Assembly: GCA_003231035.1 (NCBI GenBank)
Contig: QIHU01000392.1
Location: 1 to 10,248 of the forward strand
Length of the DNA stretch: 10,248 nucleotides
DNA from: Acidobacteriota bacterium
GTDB taxonomy: Bacteria > Acidobacteriota > Thermoanaerobaculia > Multivoradales > SZUA-115
Direction: 5' to 3'
Within the stretch, counting starts at the first letter, position 1, and each line of letters opens with the position of its first letter. The position numbers and the translations under genes were made by a program. Shown piece after piece: positions 1-5,510 of the stretch. The notes beneath the pieces are model-generated. The model ran no database searches. It was not told where the DNA came from and worked only from the letters and a program-made list of their open reading frames with translations.

Positions 1-198
1 CGCGAGCCTGTGTTCCACTCGCTTCGCCTGAGTGTCGAGTACATCAAGGCGCGCTGCATCGGTGGTTTCTACGGCGTCGGCCTGCGCGAAGGTCAACCTC
101 ACCCAGATAGCTTGCAGGCGATCTCCAAGCTCTCGCTGGCGACCTGGAATGAAACCGGCGAAGCGGGACCTGCTAGCCAACCCTGGTATGGGTACTAG
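1..198 (+). CDS. possible 3' end of an unrecognised gene (partial, doubtful)
   Basis: Frame 1 is open from the left edge to a TAG at 196-198 and would encode about 65 residues, including YIKARCIGGFYGVGLREG. Over roughly the first 45 codons the third positions are strongly G/C, as in the genuine genes of this window, which suggests the tail of a gene entering from the left. The last 20 residues look less protein-like. I recognise no family. The same bases can also be read in an open minus-strand frame, codon-aligned with this one, giving an amphipathic helical peptide that contains LGDRLQAIWVRLTFAQAD. Either frame, or neither, could be real. Confidence 0.25.
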   Translation, partial: REPVFHSLRLSVEYIKARCIGGFYGVGLREGQPHPDSLQAISKLSLATWNETGEAGPASQPWYGY

Positions 199-338
199 AT
201 GGTTCGTGGCCTCTGGCAACCAGTCGAATCCAGCAACGCGCTGTCACGCCTCATAGTTTGGTAGGCTTGCCCCGGGCTGAGCTATTTCGTTCAGTACCCA
301 CTCCCACTCCCACCACCACCACCACGGAACCACCAGCC
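199..338. other. intergenic leader of sufT with CCCACT/CAC simple repeat
   Basis: No gene is supported here. Just before sufT, positions 297-325 are a pyrimidine-rich simple repeat: a CCCACT-type hexamer about 2.5 times, then CAC about five times. The sufT start codon has only a weak purine stretch (CGGA) upstream, so it lacks a clear Shine-Dalgarno sequence. I found no convincing -35/-10 pair. Confidence 0.4.
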
Positions 339-878
339 ATGCACACACGAGAACAAGTCATCCTGCGGCGCGATATCACCGCCATTCAGATTCCCGACGG
401 CAACCGGGTGAAGCTCACCGAGGGTACAGCGGTGGTGATCACCCAAGCCCTGGGCGGCTCCTACACGGTGATGACCGACTGGGGGCAGATGCTCAGGGTC
501 GACGAGAAGGATGTCGATGCCCTGGGTAAGGAGGCCTCCGCCAAAGCGGACGAAGCCGACGAAGGCACTCTCGAAGAGAGGATCTGGGCCCGGATGCGAA
601 AGTGCTATGACCCCGAGATTCCGGTCAACATCGTCGAGTTGGGGCTAGTCTACGATTGCACGCTCAAGGAACGGGAAGACGGCGACAACGACGTCTTTAT
701 CAAGATGACCTTGACCGCTCCGGGCTGCGGTATGGGGGACGTGCTGGCTCAGGACGTTCAACGCCAGACCGAAGAGCTGCCCGGTGTGGCTAGTGTCGAT
801 GTCGAGTTGGTATTCGATCCACAGTGGGATATGGAAATGATGAGCGAGGCGGCCCGCCTCCAGCTGGGGATGATGTAG
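339..878 (+). CDS. sufT: SufT-type Fe-S cluster assembly protein (MIP18/DUF59 family)
   Basis: The product is 179 residues. Residues about 1-65 form the small N-terminal beta-rich part typical of bacterial SufT, including GNRVKLTEGTAVVITQALGG. An acidic linker follows at about 66-80. A MIP18/DUF59 domain covers about 80-179, with the family signature DPEIPVNIVELGLVY at 91-105, a conserved Cys in TAPGCGMGD (C130) and the ending FDPQWDMEMMSEAARLQLG. SufT proteins act in the cytoplasm in maturation of Fe-S proteins, probably as an accessory to SUF scaffold or carrier proteins. The frame stays open upstream to a TTG at 258, but that extension is the low-complexity PTPTPTTTTTEPP translation of the simple repeat, so I chose the ATG at 339. 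No suf operon genes lie nearby, so this is an isolated copy, separated from the next gene by a terminator. The stop codon lies inside the terminator stem. Family assignment is very secure; the exact biochemical role is known only in general terms. Confidence 0.93.
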   Translation: MHTREQVILRRDITAIQIPDGNRVKLTEGTAVVITQALGGSYTVMTDWGQMLRVDEKDVDALGKEASAKADEADEGTLEERIWARMRKCYDPEIPVNIVELGLVYDCTLKEREDGDNDVFIKMTLTAPGCGMGDVLAQDVQRQTEELPGVASVDVELVFDPQWDMEMMSEAARLQLGMM

Positions 879-910
879 GAGCCGTTTCGGCTCCTACATC
901 TTTCGATTTT
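872..910 (+). terminator. strong intrinsic terminator overlapping the sufT stop codon
   Basis: A perfect 13-bp inverted repeat, GATGTAGGAGCCG (872-884) and CGGCTCCTACATC (888-900), with a 3-nt TTT loop, is followed by the T-rich stretch TTTCGATTTT (901-910). The sufT stop TAG (876-878) lies within the left arm. The GTAGGAGC..GCTCCTAC arms also resemble REP-type palindromes seen in several GC-rich genomes, so it may be a repeat element used as a terminator. Confidence 0.8.
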
Positions 911-1034
911 AGGGGGGCTGGCTGCCCCCCTCGCCATGAAAAAAACGTCGTTTTTTCATGGCTCACCCCCAACTCCGGCTTCGCCGGCTCGCCCGGTCGG
1001 GCTCGCTGTTGGCTTCGATGGACTCTGGGGGAGA
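911..1034. repeat. cluster of inverted repeats, possible repeat element or structured RNA
   Basis: Three structures follow the terminator. First, an 8-bp perfect stem AGGGGGGC (911-918) / GCCCCCCT (924-931) with a 5-nt loop. Second, a 12-bp stem GCCATGAAAAAA (933-944) / TTTTTTCATGGC (951-962) with a 6-nt loop. Third, a closing stem of CCCCCA (966-971) and TGGGGG (1026-1031), extended by TC (963-964) pairing with GA (1033-1034) across an A/A mismatch, and enclosing smaller hairpins such as CCGGC-TTC-GCCGG and GCCC-GGTC-GGGC. Reading frames across it exist on both strands but translate palindromes and match no family I know. It could be a dispersed non-coding repeat, a processed RNA or several transcription-stop signals. 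Confidence 0.55.
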
Positions 1035-1133
1035 CTGGTGCTTGAAGAAATCTCACTTTGGGATGAAACGGATTCGCTCCTCCGAGCGTTGTAGGAGATA
1101 GGATCTCCTCCGCACCAAGAATACCGGGCAACC
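1035..1133 (+). promoter_or_regulatory. leader of the four-helix-bundle gene with two small dyads
   Basis: Two inverted repeats lie just upstream of the next gene: CGCTC-CTCC-GAGCG (about 1074-1087) and AGGAGAT-AGG-ATCTCCT (1093-1109). The second contains the only AGGAG-like purine run in the leader. It lies about 25-40 nt from the ATG, too far to be a normal ribosome binding site. TAGGAT (1099-1104) could be a -10 box, but no good -35 is visible. Function unknown. Confidence 0.3.
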
Positions 1134-1529
1134 ATGCGACCTTATCGACACCTCCATGCCTATCAACTGACCCGTGGTCTGCTCGCTGGCGTCTATGAAG
1201 CCATTCCCGAGGCTTCCAGCGCCGACAGCATGGCGCATCGGCTCCGCACCAGCGCCGTGGCCGCGGCGAACAGTTTGGTGGGTATCTCTTCCGAACTCAC
1301 TGCGCCCACCGGCGCGGCTTCGTCGCCCCACGCGACTTCAGCAGCGGAGCGGGGCGGCGGAATCGGATCGGCCACGCGGACTCGGCTCGAGTCAGCACGC
1401 CAAGCGCTGACCGAGGTGGCGGAGATCTTGGCGGAGTGCCATCGCCATGGCCACCTCTCCGAACACTGGTACGAGACGCTGCGCACCAGCCAGGAAAGCG
1501 CCGCCGCCGCGCTGGCGGATCTCGGCTAG
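1134..1529 (+). CDS. four-helix bundle protein, S23/IVP-like
   Basis: The 131-residue product is helical and fits the four-helix bundle (S23 / 23S-rRNA intervening-sequence protein) family. The start MRPYRHLHAYQLTRGL corresponds to the family opening (about 1-25). A second helix contains MAHRLRTSAVAAANSLVGISSE (about 33-55, family pattern LRRAAVSIPSNIAEG). Helices three and four are about 82-105 and 108-130. Between helices two and three is an Ala/Ser/Gly-rich, probably disordered insert (about 56-80) that is longer than usual. Family members are small cytoplasmic proteins, some encoded inside 23S rRNA intervening sequences and others, like this one, free-standing; molecular function is poorly known. 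The Shine-Dalgarno is weak. The gene stands between the hairpin cluster and the promoter of the next gene, so it is probably transcribed alone. The family match is from pattern and is moderately secure. Confidence 0.72.
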   Translation: MRPYRHLHAYQLTRGLLAGVYEAIPEASSADSMAHRLRTSAVAAANSLVGISSELTAPTGAASSPHATSAAERGGGIGSATRTRLESARQALTEVAEILAECHRHGHLSEHWYETLRTSQESAAAALADLG

Positions 1530-1559
1530 CCGGCCACCGTCGCCGGCCTCAATCGGTGC

Positions 1560-1586
1560 TCGACAACCCTCCGAGGCCGCTATACT
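1560..1586 (+). promoter_or_regulatory. putative promoter of the thioesterase gene, probably leaderless
   Basis: TATACT (1581-1586) matches the sigma70 -10 box in five of six positions and lies only 6 nt before the ATG at 1593. Normal -10 to start-site spacing puts transcription initiation at or next to the A of the ATG, implying a leaderless mRNA. This agrees with the absence of a Shine-Dalgarno sequence. A partial -35 (TCGACA, 1560-1565) sits at a short 15-bp spacing. Confidence 0.45.
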
Positions 1587-1592
1587 GGGGCC

Positions 1593-1928
1593 ATGCCCTT
1601 CTTTAACCAGTCTCTCGGACTCGCCCCTGGCAGCGATGGTGAGTCGGTCGTTCTCGACACCCTGCCCGAGCACCAGGTCGCTCCCGAAACCATCCACTTC
1701 GCCGTCCTGACCACCTTGGCGGAAGTCTCGGCGGCCCAGGCGGTCGGCGCCTCCGTGGTACCTGCGGCGATCACTGTCAACCTGATGTCGCGAGCGCGGC
1801 CAGGGCGACTCGTGGGGCGTGGCCGGGTGCTCAAACGGGGCCGCACGCTGGCGGTAGCCGAAGGTGAAGTGCGCCAAGACGACAAGTTGGTCGCCAAGGC
1901 GACGATCACCTTCGCGATTCTAGGTTAG
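1593..1928 (+). CDS. PaaI-family hotdog-fold thioesterase-like protein (DUF4442/PaaI type)
   Basis: The 111-residue product has the single-domain hotdog pattern of PaaI/YbgC-type acyl-CoA thioesterases. MPFFNQSLGL is followed by the central helix ETIHFAVLTTLAEVSAAQAVG (about 32-52), in which His35 and Glu44 occupy the usual positions of catalytic or substrate-polarising residues (Asp/Glu in TLAE). Beta strands follow: AAITVNLMSRARPG, LVGRGRVLKRGRTLAVAEGEV and KLVAKATITFAIL. Such enzymes hydrolyse acyl-CoA thioesters in the cytoplasm; the substrate cannot be predicted. At 111 residues it is shorter than typical PaaI (about 135-140), mostly at the N-terminus, but the hotdog core looks complete. 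The start ATG is favoured by the adjacent -10 box and probable leaderless transcript. The next gene begins 6 nt after the stop, so the two are likely co-transcribed. Confident on fold, not on substrate. Confidence 0.8.
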   Translation: MPFFNQSLGLAPGSDGESVVLDTLPEHQVAPETIHFAVLTTLAEVSAAQAVGASVVPAAITVNLMSRARPGRLVGRGRVLKRGRTLAVAEGEVRQDDKLVAKATITFAILG

Positions 1929-1934
1929 GCCGTC

Positions 1935-2312
1935 ATGTGGAGAACCCGAGCTATCCTCTCCCTGCTGGTTGAACATGTCGCGGCCCTGCGTCTGACGATC
2001 CCCCAAGAGGAAGAGGCGGAAGCTGGAGCCCAGAACAGCCAAGAGGAATTCGAAGCCTCACTGGAGGCGCTCCAACGGGCCCAGAAACGGGCCATGCTGG
2101 TGGCGGCGATGGACTGGATCGCTATCCTGACCCTCTTCTTCTTACGCCCCGACGACACCTCTTTCTTCGCCTTCGGCGCCAACCCACGCACCGTCTTTTC
2201 CTTCGGCATTCTCGCGGTGGCCGTTCACTCCGGCTTTCGCCTCGGCCAGGCGGAGAAATATCGCGCCGTCGAACGGGCCTGCCGCGAACTCAGCGAGCGT
2301 CAGGGGTCGTAG
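1935..2312 (+). CDS. small two-helix membrane protein of unknown function
   Basis: The product is 125 residues and I do not recognise a family. After a short N-terminal helix (1-20), residues about 22-52 are charged, Glu/Gln-rich and likely helical (PQEEEAEAGAQNSQEEFEAS). Two hydrophobic segments follow, MLVAAMDWIAILTLFFL (about 54-70) and TVFSFGILAVAVHSGFRL (about 86-103), joined by a short loop containing RPDD. A short basic/acidic helical tail (about 104-122) ends the protein. This suggests an inner-membrane hairpin with both termini on the same side, probably cytoplasmic given flanking K/R. It starts 6 nt after the thioesterase stop without an obvious Shine-Dalgarno, so translation is probably coupled. 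Its last 23 bases overlap the 3' end of the convergent folA gene. Codon use resembles its neighbours. Confidence 0.7.
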   Translation: MWRTRAILSLLVEHVAALRLTIPQEEEAEAGAQNSQEEFEASLEALQRAQKRAMLVAAMDWIAILTLFFLRPDDTSFFAFGANPRTVFSFGILAVAVHSGFRLGQAEKYRAVERACRELSERQGS

Positions 2313-2802
2313 AGATACGATCGACTACCTCGAAGGTCGTTCGAAACGAGTTGCGCTCGTCCGCCTCGAACTCCTCGCTTCGGGTCACCGTCCACTCCCC
2401 CGCCGCCAACTCCGGGAAATAGGTATCCCCGTCCAATGTAGTGTGGACTCTGGTGCGATAGATCCGGTCGACTCGCGGTAGCGCCAACCGGTAGATCTGT
2501 CCACCGCCACCGAGAAAGACCTCGTCGTCACTAGCCGCTTGAGCCAAGTCTAGGGCCGCTGCCAGGGTGGGGACTACCGCGACCCCGGCGGGGGCATATC
2601 CTTCGCGGCGGCTCAGAACCACCATGTGCCGCCCGGGCAGGGGGCGGCCGATCGAGTCAAAGGTCTTGCGACCGACCACCAAGTGGTGGCCCAGGGTCAA
2701 CTGCTTGAACCGCTTCAGGTCGGCCGACAGCCGCCACGGCAACTCGCCGTCTCGGCCGATGACACCGTTGTCAGCCACCGCCACGATGGCCGATAGCCTC
2801 AT
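2290..2802 (-). CDS. folA: dihydrofolate reductase (type I)
   Basis: The product is 170 residues, the usual length of chromosomal DHFR. It reduces 7,8-dihydrofolate to tetrahydrofolate with NADPH in the cytoplasm. Family landmarks are present: MRLSAIVAVADNGVIG with the Met20-loop region GELPW, the substrate-binding acid Asp28 in LSADLKRFK, the NADPH-binding motif VVGRKTFDSIGRPLPGR, VLSR, the phosphate-binding FLGGGGQIY, and GDTYFPE. The frame is open far upstream (to 3159), but that part is an out-of-frame reading of thyA, so the ATG at 2802 is chosen. That ATG overlaps the thyA stop as ATGA, indicating translational coupling. This order lets DHFR recycle the dihydrofolate produced by ThyA. 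The last 23 bp overlap the end of the opposing small membrane-protein gene. No unusual substitutions were noticed. Confidence 0.97.
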   Translation of the reverse strand: MRLSAIVAVADNGVIGRDGELPWRLSADLKRFKQLTLGHHLVVGRKTFDSIGRPLPGRHMVVLSRREGYAPAGVAVVPTLAAALDLAQAASDDEVFLGGGGQIYRLALPRVDRIYRTRVHTTLDGDTYFPELAAGEWTVTRSEEFEADERNSFRTTFEVVDRISTTPDAR

Positions 2803-3593
2803 ACGGCGATCGGGGCCTTGATACCGGGATGGGGATCGTAGCCGGTGAGCTGGAAGTCTTCGTAGCGGAAATCGAAAATCGAGCGAACCGCCGGGTTGAT
2901 CGTCATTCGCGGCAACGGTCGAGGTTTGCGCGCGAGTTGGCGCGTCGCCTGCTCGAAGTGATTCGAATAGAGATGCGCATCGCCTAAGGTGTGGACAAAG
3001 TCCCCCACCTCCAGGCCGCACACCTGCGCCATCATCTGGGTCAACAAGGCATAGGAGGCAATGTTGAAGGGCACTCCCAGGAAGATGTCGGCGCTGCGCT
3101 GGTAGAGCTGGCAGGAGAGACGGCCTTGGGCGACGTAAAACTGGAAAAGAGCGTGGCAAGGCGGCAAGGCCATGCTCTCAAGCTGGCCCACATTCCAAGC
3201 GCTGACCAGGATCCGGCGACTATCCGGCTGGGTGCGGATCAACTCCACCGCGGCGGCGATCTGATCGATGGCGCGGCCGTCCGCCGCTGGCCAGGAACGC
3301 CATTGGTAGCCGTAGATCGGCCCGAGTTCCCCGCCTTCGTCGGCCCACTCGTTCCAGATCGAAACCCCGTGGTCGCGCAGGTAGGCGACGTTGGTCTCCC
3401 CGGCGAGGAACCACAGAAGCTCGTGGATAATCGACTTGAGATGCAGCTTCTTGGTGGTAATCAGGGGGAAGCCCTGGCGCAGATCGAAGCGCATCTGGTA
3501 GCCGAACAGGCTTCGCGTGCCGGTACCCGTTCGGTCGCCCTTGTCAACCCCAGAGGAGGAGACGTGGCGCAGGAGATCGAGGTAGGTGCGCAT
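2799..3593 (-). CDS. thyA: thymidylate synthase
   Basis: The product is 264 residues, the same length as the E. coli enzyme. It methylates dUMP to dTMP using 5,10-methylene-tetrahydrofolate, releasing dihydrofolate. Visible landmarks are the phosphate-binding arginine in GDRTGTGT (21-26), the LHLKSIIHELLWFL helix (50-63), WNEWAD, GPIYGYQWR, RRILVSAWN, the catalytic Cys146 in LPPCHALFQFYV, RSADIFLGVPFNIASYALL, HTLGDAHLYSNH and the C-terminal KAPIAV that closes the active site. The frame continues upstream to about 3680, but that extension (including LISEGGCLQPA) is not part of the family and overlaps a hairpin, so I start at the ATG at 3593, which aligns with the E. coli N-terminus. No Shine-Dalgarno is visible there. 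It ends with an ATGA overlap into folA and begins 90 nt after the ferredoxin stop, so it is probably in the ferredoxin transcript. Confidence 0.97.
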   Translation of the reverse strand: MRTYLDLLRHVSSSGVDKGDRTGTGTRSLFGYQMRFDLRQGFPLITTKKLHLKSIIHELLWFLAGETNVAYLRDHGVSIWNEWADEGGELGPIYGYQWRSWPAADGRAIDQIAAAVELIRTQPDSRRILVSAWNVGQLESMALPPCHALFQFYVAQGRLSCQLYQRSADIFLGVPFNIASYALLTQMMAQVCGLEVGDFVHTLGDAHLYSNHFEQATRQLARKPRPLPRMTINPAVRSIFDFRYEDFQLTGYDPHPGIKAPIAV

Positions 3594-3599
3594 CGCGGG

Positions 3600-3619
3600 C
3601 TGAAGGCAACCGCCTTCAG
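3600..3619 (-). promoter_or_regulatory. 8-bp inverted repeat just upstream of thyA
   Basis: On the minus strand, CTGAAGGC-GGTT-GCCTTCAG forms a perfect 8-bp stem with a 4-nt loop ending 6 nt before the thyA ATG. It occupies the place where a ribosome binding site would be, and none is visible. There is no T-tract, so it is not an obvious terminator. It could control translation or mark an RNA-processing site; function is inferred only from position. Confidence 0.4.
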
Positions 3620-3683
3620 ATATCAAGGTCAGGGTGGCTTCCCGCGCCCCTTGAAGAAGTGCACGGGAAACCGTGACCACCCC

Positions 3684-4001
3684 TTACGGGTTGACGATCT
3701 CGTGCCCTTCCTTGCGGGGAGGATCGTTTCGCGGACGCTCCTCGACCGGATCGTTCTCGGAGAACTCTTCCGACAACTCGGCATTGATCTCCGCCCAGTC
3801 CGGCGCCTCATCCTCGGTCTCGAAGATGGCGCCAATCGGGCACTCCGGCAGGCAGAGTCCGCAATCGATGCAGACATCAGGGTCGATGATCATGAACTCT
3901 TCGCCCTTGTAGTCACCCGGATGGATGCAATCGACGGGGCAAACGGCCACGCAGGTCGCGTATCGCTCCCCCAGGCAAGCTTCACCGATCACGTAAGACA
4001 T
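3684..4001 (-). CDS. seven-iron type [3Fe-4S][4Fe-4S] ferredoxin
   Basis: The product is 105 residues, a soluble electron carrier. The N-terminal half has the dicluster pattern of Azotobacter FdI/Thermus-type ferredoxins: Cys9, Cys17 and Cys21 in a C-x7-C-x3-CP arrangement (ATCVAVCPVDCI), then Cys44, Cys47, Cys50 and Cys54 in CIDCGLCLPECPIGAI. From the family, Cys9, Cys17 and Cys54 should hold a 3Fe-4S cluster, and Cys21, Cys44, Cys47 and Cys50 a 4Fe-4S cluster. Cys25 is extra. After about residue 62 comes an acidic then basic tail (APDWAEINAELSEEFSE, then Arg/Pro-rich to IVNP) longer than in the short Thermus protein. The ATG at 4001 is preceded by GGGAGGAGAG, a strong ribosome binding site, which excludes the longer frame to 4037. 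It is first in a minus-strand group followed by thyA-folA, driven by a promoter at 4078-4107. Redox partner unknown. Confidence 0.93.
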   Translation of the reverse strand: MSYVIGEACLGERYATCVAVCPVDCIHPGDYKGEEFMIIDPDVCIDCGLCLPECPIGAIFETEDEAPDWAEINAELSEEFSENDPVEERPRNDPPRKEGHEIVNP

Positions 4002-4004
4002 GGA

Positions 4005-4014
4005 CTCTCCTCCC
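4005..4014 (-). promoter_or_regulatory. ribosome binding site of the ferredoxin gene
   Basis: The minus strand reads GGGAGGAGAG followed by TCC and the ATG, a near-ideal Shine-Dalgarno. It decides the start at 4001 against the upstream GTG/ATG options. Confidence 0.75.
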
Positions 4015-4077
4015 TTTGGCGCTCTCTTCGCCCCCATGAGTGGGCCGGAAAGTGCGCGGGTTTAAGTTGGCGGGCCC

Positions 4078-4107
4078 AGTATATTTCCATTGTCAGGGCG
4101 GCGTCAA
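4078..4107 (-). promoter_or_regulatory. sigma70-like promoter for ferredoxin-thyA-folA
   Basis: On the minus strand TTGACG (4107-4102) and TATACT (4083-4078) are separated by 18 bp and match the -35 and -10 consensus in five of six positions each. The transcript would start near 4071, giving a leader of about 70 nt before the ferredoxin ATG. This is the best promoter in the window. Confidence 0.65.
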
Positions 4108-4111
4108 TCAC

Positions 4112-4140
4112 TCGCTAGCCGGTCTAAGTCAGGATAAAAT
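4112..4140 (+). promoter_or_regulatory. possible promoter for the ATP-grasp gene
   Basis: TAAAAT (4135-4140) is a good -10 box. A poor -35 (TCGCTA, 4112-4117) lies 17 bp upstream. Transcription would start near 4147 with a leader of about 70 nt. It is back to back with the ferredoxin promoter, so the two could share control. Confidence 0.35.
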
Positions 4141-4216
4141 CGACCTTCAGCCCTCCGTTCATGGCGCGGCGTACAGCGCACCATACTTCCTGACTCGGCC
4201 TCTCAACGAGAATCTT

Positions 4217-5437
4217 ATGCACCTCCTTTTTCTCGCACCCGACCATCCGGCGCCCCACCGCGACTATGTGCACGCGCTCAAGGAGATCGGCGTCCAAGTC
4301 AGCGGCATCGGTCACCGGCCGGCCGCACAGTTGGACGACGAGATGGCGGGCTTGTTGAGCCACTATCGCGGCATTGCCTCGCTCTTCGACGAAGACTCCT
4401 TGCTCAACGCCGCCCAAGAGATCGCCCAGCGCGCGGCGATCGATCGGGTCGAGGCGGTCGACGAGCTGTTGATCCTGCCGGCGGCGCACCTGCGCCAAGC
4501 ACTGGAGGTCGAGGGGACTTCGGTCCGTACCGCGACCCTGTGCCGCGACAAGACGGCGATGAAGGAAGTTCTTCGCCAGGGCGGCGTCCCCTGCGCCGCA
4601 TCGGCGGCCGTCTCTTGTGTCGCCGAGGTCCGCGAGTTCGCCGAACGGATCGGTTTTCCATTGATCCTCAAGCCGCGAGCCGGGCTGGCCTCGCAGAGCA
4701 CTTTTCGTACCGACAACCTCCAGGAGCTGGAGGCGGCAATCCTTGAATTGGATGTCCACCAGGGCAGTTCGGTGGCCATCGAAGAGTTCGTCGAGGGCCA
4801 CGAAGGATTCTACGATACCTTGGCGGTTGACGGCGAGGTCCGCCACGAGTTCATCTCTCACTACTACCCCAACGTTCTGGTGGCGATGCGCGACCGTACG
4901 ATCGCCCCCCAGGTGGCGGCGACCAATCGGGTCGACAGTGACAGCTACGACGAACTCAAGAGGCTGGGCCGGAAGGTGATTCGCCTACTCGGAATCGAGA
5001 CCTCGGCCACCCACATGGAGTGGTTCTTCGGGTCGCGAGGGCTTAAGTTTTCAGAGATCGGCGCCCGCCCGCCCGGCGAGCGGCTGTGGGACCTGCACTG
5101 CGCCGGCAACGACCTCGACCTGTACCGAGAATGGGCCCTGGCGGTCACCGGTCAGGCCGCTGGCCAGCCTCCCAGTCGCCGCTTCGCCACCGGCTCCATC
5201 CAGGTGCGCCCCGACCAGGACGGAACCATCGCCAGCTACCGAGGGCTCGACAGGGTCTGGAAGCGCTGCGGCCGGCATATCTTCCGTTCCAACGTTCCGC
5301 CGCCGGGCACCCAGACCCGACCCATGCGCCTCGGCTACCTTGAAAACACCTGGTTCCGGTTGCGCCACAAGAGCTACGACGAACTACGAGCGATGATGGA
5401 CTTCATCGGCCACACGGTCGAGGTGCACTGCCGCTGA
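4217..5437 (+). CDS. orphan ATP-grasp domain ligase, substrate unknown
   Basis: The product is 406 residues, a cytoplasmic ATP-dependent carboxylate-amine/thiol ligase-type protein. Residues 1-100 form a Rossmann-like N-terminal (pre-ATP-grasp) domain starting MHLLFLAPDHPAPHRDYVHA. The ATP-grasp core runs from about 105 to 310: CRDKTAMKEVLRQGGVPCAA (Lys112), FPLILKPRAGLAS (Lys152, nucleotide phosphate binding), SVAIEEFVEGHEGFYDTL (hinge acids 189-190), HMEWFF (Glu268) and FSEIGARPPGE (Glu280 and Arg284, metal/phosphate site). A C-terminal subdomain (about 320-406) has HIFRSNVPPPG. These enzymes join a carboxylate to an amine via an acyl-phosphate. The frame is open back to 4040, but the extra 59 codons cover the promoter and are not family-like, so I use the ATG at 4217, with a weak GAGAA Shine-Dalgarno. 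No acceptor gene or biosynthetic partner is adjacent, so the substrate cannot be inferred. Confidence 0.82.
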   Translation: MHLLFLAPDHPAPHRDYVHALKEIGVQVSGIGHRPAAQLDDEMAGLLSHYRGIASLFDEDSLLNAAQEIAQRAAIDRVEAVDELLILPAAHLRQALEVEGTSVRTATLCRDKTAMKEVLRQGGVPCAASAAVSCVAEVREFAERIGFPLILKPRAGLASQSTFRTDNLQELEAAILELDVHQGSSVAIEEFVEGHEGFYDTLAVDGEVRHEFISHYYPNVLVAMRDRTIAPQVAATNRVDSDSYDELKRLGRKVIRLLGIETSATHMEWFFGSRGLKFSEIGARPPGERLWDLHCAGNDLDLYREWALAVTGQAAGQPPSRRFATGSIQVRPDQDGTIASYRGLDRVWKRCGRHIFRSNVPPPGTQTRPMRLGYLENTWFRLRHKSYDELRAMMDFIGHTVEVHCR

Positions 5438-5462
5438 GCAAGTCGCCCACCTCTCTGAGACG

Positions 5463-5500
5463 TATACTCACCCCCATTCTGTTCATTTGCTAGGAGGAGG
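5463..5500 (+). promoter_or_regulatory. -10 box and ribosome binding site of lemA
   Basis: TATACT (5463-5468) is a good -10 box; no clear -35 is seen. A very strong Shine-Dalgarno, AGGAGGAGG (5492-5500), stands 10 nt before the lemA ATG at 5511. Together they suggest an active start of a new transcription unit after the ATP-grasp gene, with a leader of about 35 nt. Confidence 0.55.
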
Positions 5501-5510
5501 TAACTAGACC

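Noticed and set aside
790..1131. Overlapping frames on both strands across the hairpin cluster (113 codons minus, 73 codons plus)
   Set aside because: They translate palindromes, begin inside sufT and show no family-like features.
1527..1560. Terminator after the four-helix-bundle gene (GCCGG..CCGGC dyad)
   Set aside because: The stem is only 5 bp with a long loop and no T-tract follows it.
2991..4118. Long plus-strand frame (375 codons) opposite thyA and ferredoxin
   Set aside because: It is the antisense of two certain genes, carries no recognisable domain, and exists because GC-rich codons leave few stops on the other strand.
4124..4861. Minus-strand frame (245 codons) opposite the ATP-grasp gene
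   Set aside because: The plus strand carries clear ATP-grasp motifs over the same bases.
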